A DNA stretch of 64,000 nt from contig CAYFNT010000014.1 in NCBI GenBank assembly GCA_964344565.1, positions 27,506 to 91,505 on the forward strand. Reading direction: 5' to 3'. Position 1 is the stretch's first letter, and the number at the start of each line of letters is the position of its first letter. Both the position numbers and the translations under genes were made by a program. Origin of the DNA: JACNKJ01 sp964344565 (GTDB taxonomy: Bacteria > Krumholzibacteriota > Krumholzibacteriia > JACNKJ01). The notes beneath the pieces were generated by a model, which did not search any database, had not been told where the DNA came from, and was given only the letters and a program-made list of their open reading frames with translations. Of the stretch, positions 53,117 to 60,713 are shown piece by piece.

Positions 53117-53141
53117 CGGGGAAGGGCAGGGCCCTTCCCCG
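53117..53141 (-). terminator. terminator of selenoprotein copy 4
   Basis: A long stem GGGGAAGGGC / GCCCTTCCCC-type hairpin, followed on the minus strand by GTTTTCTTTAC. It lies about 50 bases beyond the stop at 53195. Confidence 0.75.
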
Positions 53142-53194
53142 AACGATTGGCGAAGCTCTAGTGAGGGGGAGGGCTCTACCCTTCCCAGATTCGA

Positions 53195-54247
53195 CTACTT
53201 CATGAGCACCAAGCGCTCCATCTGGCTTCCTTCGTTACCGGTGACCCGCGCCATGTAGACGCCGCTGGCCACGCTGGAACCCGAAGCGTCCTGGCCGTTC
53301 CACGTGAACTCGTGGGAGCCGGAATCCAGGAGACCGTCATGAAGCACGGTCACGCGACGGCCGTCGGCGGAAAGCACTTCCACCAGGACGTTTCCGGCGC
53401 GATCCATCTTCAGAGGAATCGTGGTCTTCGGATTGAAGGGATTGGGGAAGTTGCGCCCCAGCTGGAAGCGGGTGGGGATCGCCGCCACGTCGGTGGGATC
53501 GCCGAGGTCTTCCAGCATGACCCATTCGGAATTGTACACTTCCTGCGAGATCGCCTCCTGCAGCCAGGCCACGATCTTGCAGTTTTCGGTGACATAGGTC
53601 GGATCCAGGGTGTAGCCGAAACTCACCTCGGCGCTCTGGGGCAGATCGCCCGTGAAGCTGACCACGTTGCCGTAGCCGGTGGGGAACATCTGGCGCATGA
53701 CGTGATGGTGCCATTCGACGCCGTTCGAACCGGCGAAGTACAGGTCGGTCTCGGTGAGCGCCACGTAGATGCGGTACTGGGTGCCGCTGCTCGGGAGCTC
53801 CGAGGTGGTGGTCGCCGTGACGGTGAAGTCCACCGTGCCCGCGCCGGCATCGAACTCGCCCGAGATGTCCACGGTCACGTCGGTGGGCGTGGCGATACGG
53901 CTGCTGTAGTTGCTCGCCATGCCTCCCGAACCCACGTCGCCATTGCCGTCCACCACGACCCAGGGGACGTAGTTCACGCCGTAGGAGTTCCTACGCTGTT
54001 CGTTGTGAGCGGTGTTGTGATAGTAAAACGGATCGTATCCCGGCCAACTCATGTGGTACATGATGGCCACGACATCGTCCGGATGAGAATCAGTGAAGTT
54101 CAGGAACGCCGACTCCGTCGACGGACAGGAGGGTCAGCCGGCATTCGTGTACATTTCGAACAACACGTTCCGGTCGGCGGCCATGGATGAGGAGGCTACA
54201 CCGAGAAGCAGAACGATGCCCGAGAAGAGACGCAATCCCTTGTTCAT
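53195..54247 (-). CDS. secreted thioredoxin-fold selenoprotein (Sec38), copy 4, with sorting tail
   Basis: 350 residues with UGA at 54136-54134 read as selenocysteine. The ATG at 54247 follows AAAGGAG. Signal peptide LRLFSGIVLLLGVASSSMA, then NVLFEMYTNAG-U-PSCPSTE, giving U38-P-S-C41. It is the most divergent of the four: AIMYHMSWPGYDPFYYHNTA, then VNYVPWVVVDGNGDVGSGG rather than PAFKTDG, so its substrate pocket may differ. Tail: GRNFPNPFNPKTTIP, WNGQDASGSSVASGVYMA. It is the first gene of the array and is divergent from gatE; the 172-base space between (54248-54419) should hold both promoters. Confidence 0.87.
54107..54136 (-). promoter_or_regulatory. candidate SECIS hairpin of selenoprotein copy 4
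   Basis: UGA 54136-54134, then stem CGUCG (54123-54119), loop ACGGAGU, stem CGGCG (54111-54107). Same spacing and stem as copy 3; only the first loop base differs. Confidence 0.7.
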
Positions 54248-54419
54248 TCAGGGCTCCTTTCGGATGGGAACCCCATGATTATATCAGATCCCGAGCGGGC
54301 ACGGAAGTCGTTAAATATCAAGATGATATGATCTTGTTTTCGGGGGCCTCATCGTGCATCTAGCGTTCCCGGCCCGCGTCTAGTAAGTTCACCCCAATCC
54401 CACATCGACAGGAATCACG

Positions 54420-56327
54420 ATGCCCAGCATTCCCTCATATGGAAGCCTCTCGGCCGCGGACTACGCGGAACTAGGCCTGAAGGCCGGCCTCGAGGTACAC
54501 CAGCAGCTCCTCACCGAGCGGAAGCTCTTCTGCCGTTGTCCCGCCCATCGTTACTCCGACGACTACGACGCGGAGATTCTCAGGCACATGCGTCCCACGC
54601 TTTCCGAGCTGGGCGAGTACGACGGCACGGCGCTCATGGAGTTCAAGACGCGCAAGCACATCCTCTATCGATTGAACATGGAGAGCGTGTGCACCTACGA
54701 GATCGACGACACGCCGCCCTTCGAGATGGATCCGAGGGCCCTCGAGATCGCCATGGAGATCTCGCTCCTGCTGGGCCTGCAGCCCGTGGGCGAGCTGCAC
54801 GTGATCCGCAAGCAGTATCTCGACGGTTCCATTCCCACGGGCTTTCAGCGCACGGCGATCCTGGGCGTGGGGGGCGAGATCCAGGTGCAGGGTCGCGCGG
54901 TGTCCATCACTCAGCTCAGCATCGAAGAGGATTCCTGCCGCGAGATCTCCGACGAGGGACACTGGCGAACATTCCGCACCGACCGCCTGGGCATGCCGCT
55001 CATCGAGACGGTGACCGGCCCCGAGCTTCGTACTCCCGAGGAAGTGGCCGCCTGCTGCGAGGTCATCCGGCGACTGGCCCGGGCCACGGGGCATGTGCGC
55101 ACCTCTTCCGGCGCGGGGCGTCAGGACGTGAACGTATCGGTCGAGGGCGGCACCCGCGTCGAGATCAAGGGCGTCAGCCGCATCCCCGAGATTCCGCGCC
55201 TCGTGCACTACGAAGCCTTCAGGCAGAAGGGCCTGCTGGACATTCGAGACGAACTTCGCGCCCGCGGCCTGCGACCCGACCGTTGGGAAGCGCCGCGTCA
55301 CGAGGTGAGCGAACTGCTGGCATCCACCGAGTACCGACCCGCGGCTCGCGCCCTGGAGCGCGGCGAGGAGCTCGGCGCGATCCTGCTGCCGGGCTTCGCC
55401 GAACTGCTCACCCGGGAACTGCAGCCCGGCATCCACTTCCTGGGCGAGATCCGCGACCGCGTTCGCGTGGTGGCCTGCCTGGATCGCAGGCCGAACCTGG
55501 TCTGCAGCGAGCAGCGCGACGACGGACCGAGCCCCACCGAGTGGAAGCGCATTCGGCAGCTCCTCGACGGCTCGGACGACGATCCCATCATCCTGGTCTG
55601 GGGCGATCATCGCGATCTGCAGACCGCGTTCGGCGAGATCGAGATCCGCTGCCGCGAGGCCATGGAGGGAGTGCCCGGGGAGACGAGGCAGTCCTTCCCC
55701 GACGGCACCACGGGCTTCGAACGCATCCTGCCTGGTCCCGACCGCATGTATCCCGACACCGATCTACCGCCGCTCACCCTTCCCTATGCGAAGTGGGAGG
55801 CCATCGGCGAGGATCTGCCCGAGCGTCCCTGGGAAACCGAGCGCCGCCTGGAGGAGGCCGGCCTCTGCAGGGAGCTGGCCGGCCAGCTGGTTCGCATGCG
55901 ACGGGCCGATCGCTTCCTCGAACTCATGGAGCAGGTGGAGGATCGCAAGCGCCTGGCCGTGCTGCTCACGAGCCACTGGCGGCGGGTGGAGCGCGACGGT
56001 GAAGACCTCGCCCCGGACATCGACCTGAGCTGGTACCCCGAGTTCCAGCGGCAGATGCCCCGAGAGGCCGACGAGATGGCTCTCCAGACCCTGGCCCACC
56101 GCGGCGAGAAACCGCGCATCACGGCCCCTCCTAGCGGGGAGTTGCTGCACCGGAAGATCAAGAAGCTCCTGCCCGACATCGGAGAGCCTCGCACCCGCGA
56201 GGAGAAGGCCTGGAACAACTACTACGTGGGACGCATGAAACGTCACCTGAACATCCAGGTCTCCGGCCGCGAGCTGGCCGGCATGCTGCGCATTCTCATC
56301 GACAGCCGCGGGGAGGAGATCTCATGA
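54420..56327 (+). CDS. gatE: archaeal-type Glu-tRNA(Gln) amidotransferase subunit E
   Basis: 635 residues, the length of archaeal GatE (bacterial GatB is about 475). The N-terminus has the GatB/GatE kinase-like start LKAGLEVHQQLLTERKLFCRCP. YLDGSIPTGFQRTA and SIEEDSCREIS form the phosphorylation/ATP site, and TGHVRTSSGAGRQDVNVSVEGGTRVEIKG is typical. The AspRS-type GAD insertion unique to GatE lies at about residues 290-410 (LELLTRELQPGIHFLGEIRDRVRV-like region). The C-terminal helical tail (about 480-635) binds tRNA. It phosphorylates and transamidates Glu on tRNA(Gln), using ammonia from GatD. It overlaps gatD by four bases, and the start follows AGGAA. Confidence 0.93.
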   Translation: MPSIPSYGSLSAADYAELGLKAGLEVHQQLLTERKLFCRCPAHRYSDDYDAEILRHMRPTLSELGEYDGTALMEFKTRKHILYRLNMESVCTYEIDDTPPFEMDPRALEIAMEISLLLGLQPVGELHVIRKQYLDGSIPTGFQRTAILGVGGEIQVQGRAVSITQLSIEEDSCREISDEGHWRTFRTDRLGMPLIETVTGPELRTPEEVAACCEVIRRLARATGHVRTSSGAGRQDVNVSVEGGTRVEIKGVSRIPEIPRLVHYEAFRQKGLLDIRDELRARGLRPDRWEAPRHEVSELLASTEYRPAARALERGEELGAILLPGFAELLTRELQPGIHFLGEIRDRVRVVACLDRRPNLVCSEQRDDGPSPTEWKRIRQLLDGSDDDPIILVWGDHRDLQTAFGEIEIRCREAMEGVPGETRQSFPDGTTGFERILPGPDRMYPDTDLPPLTLPYAKWEAIGEDLPERPWETERRLEEAGLCRELAGQLVRMRRADRFLELMEQVEDRKRLAVLLTSHWRRVERDGEDLAPDIDLSWYPEFQRQMPREADEMALQTLAHRGEKPRITAPPSGELLHRKIKKLLPDIGEPRTREEKAWNNYYVGRMKRHLNIQVSGRELAGMLRILIDSRGEEIS

Positions 56328-57754
56328 GCGCCGCCAGGCAAGGGTATCGCGGCGCCGGACTGGCGCTGCTGGAGAAGCACGAGGTCGGCGTCTGGAGCGA
56401 GGTCGAGGCCCGCACCACGAAGGGAACCTTCCACGGAATCGTTCTGCCGAGGAGCGAGACCAGCGACGATGTGCATCTGGTTCTCAAGCTGGCCAGCGGC
56501 TACAACGTTGGCCTGCACGTGGAAACGGTCGAGCAGCTCGTGGAACTGGGCCGCAAGGAGGCCATCTACAAGATTCCCGAGAAGGAGTTTCCCCGGGATC
56601 CCGAGAAACCCTTCGTGAAGCTCTTCGGAACCGGGGGCACCATCGCCAGCCGGCTCGACTATCGCACGGGAGCGGTGATCCCGGCCTTCAGTCCGGGTGA
56701 ACTCTACGGCTCGGTGCCGGAACTGGCCGACTACTGCAATCTCGAAACCGAGAAGCTCTACGGCGTATTCAGCGAAAACATGGGATCGGAGCAATGGATC
56801 GGTCTGGCCAGGGCGGTGGAGGATCAGATTCGCGCGGGCGCGGACGGCATCGTCATCGGTCACGGCACCGACACCATGCATCACACGGCGGCTGTGCTCA
56901 GCTTCATGTTGCAGAACACGCCGGTGCCCATCGTCATGGTGGGCAGCCAGCGCAGCAGCGATCGGCCCAGCAGCGATGCGGCCCTGAACCTGATCCACGC
57001 GGCCAAGACCGCCGCCACCGGCGAGATCGCGGAGGTCATGGTCTGCATGTTCGGTCCGACCAGCGATCAGTACGGGCTGCTGCACCGCGGAACGCGGGTG
57101 CGGAAGATGCACTCCAGCTATCGCAGCACCTTCCGGACCCTGAGCGACCGACCCCTGGCGACCATCAGCCGCGAGGAGCTCAATCCCCTCTGCGAGTGCT
57201 TCCGCACCCGGACCTTCTCGACCCTCGGTCCGGAGAACCACTCGCCCGAAGCTCGCGCCGAGGCCATGAAGAACTTCAAGGTCACGCCGGTCTTCGACGA
57301 CCGCGTGTCCATCATCTACTACTATCCCGGCATGAAGGCGGACATCTTCGATTCGCTCATCGAGAAGGGATACAAGGGCATCGTCATCGCGGGCACCGGA
57401 CTGGGGCACGTGAATCGCGAGGTCTATCCAGCGCTGATTCGCGCGCGGGAGGCCGGCGTGTCGGTGTTCATGACCGTGCAGACCCTGTGGGGCTACGTGC
57501 AGATGTACGTCTACGAAACGGGACGCGAGATCATGGGCATGGGGGTGGTGCCCCTGGCCAACATGCTGCCCGAGGTTGCCTACATGAAACTCGGATGGGC
57601 TCTGGGCCAGAGCGCCGACCCCGCCGAAGTGGCCCGCATCATGACCGAGCCCGTGGCCGGCGACATGACGCCCCGCGAGCCTCATGATGGATACCTCGTC
57701 TATCAGGGAGGGCTTCCGGAACTGGAGGACTTCGTGAAGCGGACGAGGAAGTAG
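56324..57754 (+). CDS. gatD: archaeal-type Glu-tRNA(Gln) amidotransferase subunit D (asparaginase-like)
   Basis: 476 residues. A small N-terminal beta domain (about 1-90) precedes an L-asparaginase I-type domain. The catalytic threonines are visible: Thr106 in GTGGTIAS and Thr182-Asp183 in GHGTDTMHHTA; VMVGSQRSSDRPSSDA is the family's next motif. GatD liberates ammonia from glutamine or asparagine and channels it to GatE. A free type I asparaginase would lack the N-terminal domain and the translational coupling to gatE, so GatD is the better call. A terminator follows at 57813. Confidence 0.93.
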   Translation: MSAARQGYRGAGLALLEKHEVGVWSEVEARTTKGTFHGIVLPRSETSDDVHLVLKLASGYNVGLHVETVEQLVELGRKEAIYKIPEKEFPRDPEKPFVKLFGTGGTIASRLDYRTGAVIPAFSPGELYGSVPELADYCNLETEKLYGVFSENMGSEQWIGLARAVEDQIRAGADGIVIGHGTDTMHHTAAVLSFMLQNTPVPIVMVGSQRSSDRPSSDAALNLIHAAKTAATGEIAEVMVCMFGPTSDQYGLLHRGTRVRKMHSSYRSTFRTLSDRPLATISREELNPLCECFRTRTFSTLGPENHSPEARAEAMKNFKVTPVFDDRVSIIYYYPGMKADIFDSLIEKGYKGIVIAGTGLGHVNREVYPALIRAREAGVSVFMTVQTLWGYVQMYVYETGREIMGMGVVPLANMLPEVAYMKLGWALGQSADPAEVARIMTEPVAGDMTPREPHDGYLVYQGGLPELEDFVKRTRK

Positions 57755-57760
57755 CCACGG

Positions 57761-57806
57761 GCTGCGAGCCGCGGGCCGCGAGCCTCGAGCCGCGAGCCTC
57801 GAGCCA
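57761..57806. repeat. low-complexity GCGAGCC/CTCGAGCC repeat
   Basis: Degenerate 7- to 8-base units of the form GCGAGCC, GCGGGCC and CTCGAGCC repeated about six times right after gatD. A related tract follows the next gene at 58754-58789. Confidence 0.6.
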
Positions 57807-57812
57807 GAAATG

Positions 57813-57838
57813 CCCCCGGCGGTTTCGTCGGGGGTTTT
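57813..57838 (+). terminator. rho-independent terminator of gatED
   Basis: CCCCCGGCG / CGTCGGGGG stem (one G-U pair), loop GTTT, followed by TTTT. Confidence 0.8.
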
Positions 57839-58041
57839 CGCTTTTCAGCGCTCCGGTATGCGCCTTTCGATGGAGCGATCGCTCCGGACCGAACGCCGAT
57901 TCGCTCACGCCTTCCCATCGTTCCGGCGCGAACGTGACCCGAGGACGGAATCCTTCAGGAGCGCTCTCGAGACACCGATATTGCAAGGGAATCCCCATAG
58001 TCTGAAGCCGGACCTCGGTGCGGGGGTCCAAGGAGGAACCC

Positions 58042-58752
58042 TTGTTCAGGATCAAGACCATCGTCACGACCATACTTCTCTTCTTCGTGGCCACCGCCAT
58101 GGCCATGACCGAAGACTTCAGCGGGCCGGACGCGGGCACCGTCATCGCCGGCGAGGAGCCGGGCGGCGGCACCGCCAGCGGCACCGCCTTCGATTTCTTC
58201 ACCGTATCCGGTTCGAATTCCGGCGGCGGGCCGCAGTCGATCATCATCTTCGACTCGGCCAATCCCACCGGCGGTGACCTCGATCTGGGCACTCCCAACG
58301 AAACCTGCGGCGGTCCCGGACAGGGCAGCGGCGGAGAAGCGGGACAACCCGGCGAGAATTGCGTGGCCCGGGGCAACCTGCTCATCGTCGCCGAGGACAT
58401 CGATGACGGCGACGACGACGGGCTCGTGGACGATCCCGACGACGAGGCCGGCGGCGGAGTCATCCGCTTCGACTTCGATTTCGTGGTGGATCTCGACGAG
58501 ATCGTGATCATCGACATCGATGCCGAGACCCTCGACTTCGAGATGAGCGGTCCCGACGGATACGTAGGCGCCGGATCGGGCAGCGACTACGGCAACAACT
58601 CCTGCCAGATCATCGACCTCAGCGAATTTCAGAGCGTGACCAGCCTCGAGGTGGTTTTCAGCAGCAGCGGAGCCATCGCGGAGTTGAGCTTCACGGAGTC
58701 CGACACCAAGGCGGAAGTGAATACCTGGGGCGGCGTGAAGGTGCTGTACTAG
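58042..58752 (+). CDS. secreted acidic protein of unknown function
   Basis: 236 residues from a TTG start five bases after AAGGAGG. An upstream in-frame start at 58018 lacks a ribosome site. A signal peptide (FRIKTIVTTILLFFVATAMA) is followed by an acidic Gly/Asp-rich mature region. DIDDGDDDGLVDDPDDEAGGG could bind calcium, and the strand-rich end (VVDLDEIVIIDIDAETLDFEM, VTSLEVVFSSSGAIAELSF) resembles a surface beta-sandwich domain. No sorting tail is present. It is flanked on both sides by similar CGAG-type repeats, which may indicate insertion as a module. Confidence 0.65.
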   Translation: MFRIKTIVTTILLFFVATAMAMTEDFSGPDAGTVIAGEEPGGGTASGTAFDFFTVSGSNSGGGPQSIIIFDSANPTGGDLDLGTPNETCGGPGQGSGGEAGQPGENCVARGNLLIVAEDIDDGDDDGLVDDPDDEAGGGVIRFDFDFVVDLDEIVIIDIDAETLDFEMSGPDGYVGAGSGSDYGNNSCQIIDLSEFQSVTSLEVVFSSSGAIAELSFTESDTKAEVNTWGGVKVLY

Positions 58753-58753
58753 T

Positions 58754-58789
58754 TCCGAGTCGCGAGTCCCGGGTTCTGAGTCTCGAGCC
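58754..58789. repeat. low-complexity CGAGTC/TCGAGCC repeat
   Basis: Units CCGAGTC, GCGAGTC, CTGAGTC and CTCGAGCC in tandem, directly after the gene at 58042. It resembles the tract at 57761-57806. Confidence 0.5.
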
Positions 58790-58804
58790 AGACGTCCCCA
58801 GAAA

Positions 58805-58834
58805 AACACCCTCCCCCGTCGATGGGGGAGGGTG
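58805..58834 (-). terminator. rho-independent terminator of asnA
   Basis: AACACCCTCCCCC / GGGGGAGGGTGTT long stem; on the minus strand it is followed by TTTTTC. Confidence 0.85.
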
Positions 58835-58867
58835 TTCTAGTTCCAGTCAGCAGTTTCCTGCCAACAG

Positions 58868-59989
58868 CTACTTCAACAGCTCGATATTCTTCTCGCCGCA
58901 GACCTTGTGCAGCTCTTCCGGCCAGATGGTCACGCTGACCTCGCCGAGGGCCGCCTTCTTCAGCAGCAGCGAGTAGATGCGTGACTGACCGAGACCGCCG
59001 CCGATGCTCAGGGGGATCTCGTCGTTCATGATCATCTGGTGGTAGGGCATGTCCAGGAAGTCGAGCTGGTCGGTCGCTTCGAGCTGCATCTTCAGCGTTT
59101 CCTTGGTCACGCGGACGCCCATGCTTGTCAGCTCGTGGCGGCGATTGGAAACCGGGTTGTAGACCAGGATGTCGCCGTTGAGCCCGTGCATGGGGCGGCC
59201 GTCCTCGCTGGTGGTCTCGCAGATCCAGTCGTCGTAGTCGGCGGCACGCATCTCGTGGGGATAGCCGTCGTCGAGGGTGTAGCCGATGCCGTAGATGAAG
59301 ACCGCCGGATGCTCCTTGATGATCTCGGTCTCGCGCTGCTTGCGCGGAAGATCGGGATACTTCGCCAGGATGTCCTCGGCGTGGATGAAGACCAGCTCCT
59401 CGGGGAGCGTGGGGTACTTGTTCAGCTGAGGATACATCTCGTGGGCCAGCTTCTCGGCGCCGGTGAGCACCTTCCAGATCTTCTGGACGGTTTCCTTGAG
59501 GTAGGGAAGGTTGCGCTGCTCGGCGGTGATGACCTTCTCCCAGTCCCACTGATCCACGTAGCTGCTGTGGTCGTGGTCGAGGAAGTAGTCCTTGCGCACC
59601 GCGCGCATGTCGGTGTTGATGCCCTCACCCACTTCGCAGCCGTACTGCTTCAGGGCCCAACGCTTCCACTTGGTCACGGCCTGGACCACCTGGGTCTCGA
59701 TGCGCTTCTCGAGCCCGAGTCCGGCGGGGAATTCGACCGGCGTGCGCGAACCGTCGCGGTCGAGGTAATCGTTGAAGCCGCTGTGCTTGTCCATGATGAG
59801 GGGACACTGCACGAGCTGGAGGTTGAGCTCCTTGGCCAATCCATCCTCGATGTAGCGCTTCACCGCATAGAGCGCCTTCATCGTTTCCTTGGGCGTGAGC
59901 AGGGGCTCGTAATCGGTGGGCAGGGACGCGGCTACTTCTTCGTAGGTTCCGATTCCGGGTCCGGCCAGGTCGGCGGTCTTGTCAGCCAT
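58868..59989 (-). CDS. asnA: AsnA-type aspartate--ammonia ligase (asparagine synthetase A)
   Basis: 373 residues from the second in-frame ATG, which has better spacing from AGGATGG than the first; the E. coli enzyme has 330. Residues match AsnA throughout: WKRWALKQYGCEVGEGINTDMRA aligns with the WKRxxL...GEGLYTHMKA region, and SSYVDQWDWEKV, HAEDILAKYPDLPRKQRE, DYDDW, GLNGDILVYNPV and the class-II-like GGGLGQSR motif 3 are all present. It makes asparagine from aspartate, ammonia and ATP. It lies beside gatED, separated by one small secreted-protein gene on the other strand. This suits a cell that makes free Asn for AsnRS. Confidence 0.94.
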   Translation of the reverse strand: MADKTADLAGPGIGTYEEVAASLPTDYEPLLTPKETMKALYAVKRYIEDGLAKELNLQLVQCPLIMDKHSGFNDYLDRDGSRTPVEFPAGLGLEKRIETQVVQAVTKWKRWALKQYGCEVGEGINTDMRAVRKDYFLDHDHSSYVDQWDWEKVITAEQRNLPYLKETVQKIWKVLTGAEKLAHEMYPQLNKYPTLPEELVFIHAEDILAKYPDLPRKQRETEIIKEHPAVFIYGIGYTLDDGYPHEMRAADYDDWICETTSEDGRPMHGLNGDILVYNPVSNRRHELTSMGVRVTKETLKMQLEATDQLDFLDMPYHQMIMNDEIPLSIGGGLGQSRIYSLLLKKAALGEVSVTIWPEELHKVCGEKNIELLK

Positions 59990-60080
59990 GTTCATCCATC
60001 CTGCGTTGATTGTGGATAAATAGGGTGAGAACTCCACCTCAAGCTAACAAGAGGCCATCGGGGGGGCAAGAGGCCGCGGG

Positions 60081-60620
60081 TCAATACAAGAGCTTGAGAA
60101 TACTCCAGCTGGAGGGGCCGGTTTCCCCCTCGGGCACCGAGGTGATCTCGCCGCCCACGAAGACGAAGATGTCCGCGAGCTGGACGCCCTCCATGGGATC
60201 GCCGAATTCGTCAAAGAGTCGCACCTGTTCCACGGCGATGCGGGAGTACCCCTCGGACAGGGTCGCGAAACTCCAGCGGAAGAGTTCGCCTGGACCCTGG
60301 GCGTGGCAGTAGGCGTCCATGACCACGGCGAAGCCGTGCCAGCGGCCGGCGGTCTCGTCCTCGAGGTCCCACCAGATGAAGCAGCCGGTGTCCTGGAAGA
60401 TCTGTCCGGGATCGCCGCCCCGGCTCTCGAGGACTTCGCCGTCGAAGTTGACGGTGAGATCGAAGCTCTTCACGAGGATGTCCTCGTCGAGGAAGACCGA
60501 AAGGGAGGCCTCTTCGGCCAGGCCCACTAGAGGGCTCTGGGGCTCGAAACGCAACACGAGGCCCATTGCAGGAGCGGCGGCCAGGAAGGCCAGAAGCGGG
60601 ATAATCGGCGAAAGACGCAT
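60081..60620 (-). CDS. small secreted cohesin-like protein
   Basis: 179 residues with a signal peptide (IIPLLAFLAAAPAMG). The mature part is a single beta-sandwich resembling a cohesin domain: VLRFEPQSPLVGLAEEASLSVFLDED at the start, LVKSFDLTVNFDGEVLES in the middle, and FRWSFATLSEGYSRIAVEQVRLFD later. It has no tail and no anchoring helix. The ATG has a poor ribosome site, so the start is uncertain. The neighbouring gene encodes cohesin- and dockerin-like domains, so a role in assembling extracellular complexes is possible. Confidence 0.65.
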   Translation of the reverse strand: MRLSPIIPLLAFLAAAPAMGLVLRFEPQSPLVGLAEEASLSVFLDEDILVKSFDLTVNFDGEVLESRGGDPGQIFQDTGCFIWWDLEDETAGRWHGFAVVMDAYCHAQGPGELFRWSFATLSEGYSRIAVEQVRLFDEFGDPMEGVQLADIFVFVGGEITSVPEGETGPSSWSILKLLY

Positions 60621-60668
60621 GACATAAGGATAGCACAAATGCCGTGGGCGAAGCCGGAGCAAAGAAGC

Positions 60669-60692
60669 ACCCTCCTCCGACATCGGAGGAGG
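60669..60692 (-). terminator. rho-independent terminator of the cohesin/dockerin-like gene
   Basis: CCCTCCTCCGA / TCGGAGGAGGG stem; on the minus strand it is followed by TGCTTCTTTGC. Confidence 0.7.
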
Positions 60693-60713
60693 GCTCTTAC
60701 GGGCAGCGCGCCG

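Noticed and set aside
49433..54247. General UGA reassignment (for example to Gly or Trp) instead of selenocysteine
   Set aside because: Many genes in the window end in UGA, several with ATGA overlaps to the next gene, so UGA is a normal stop here.
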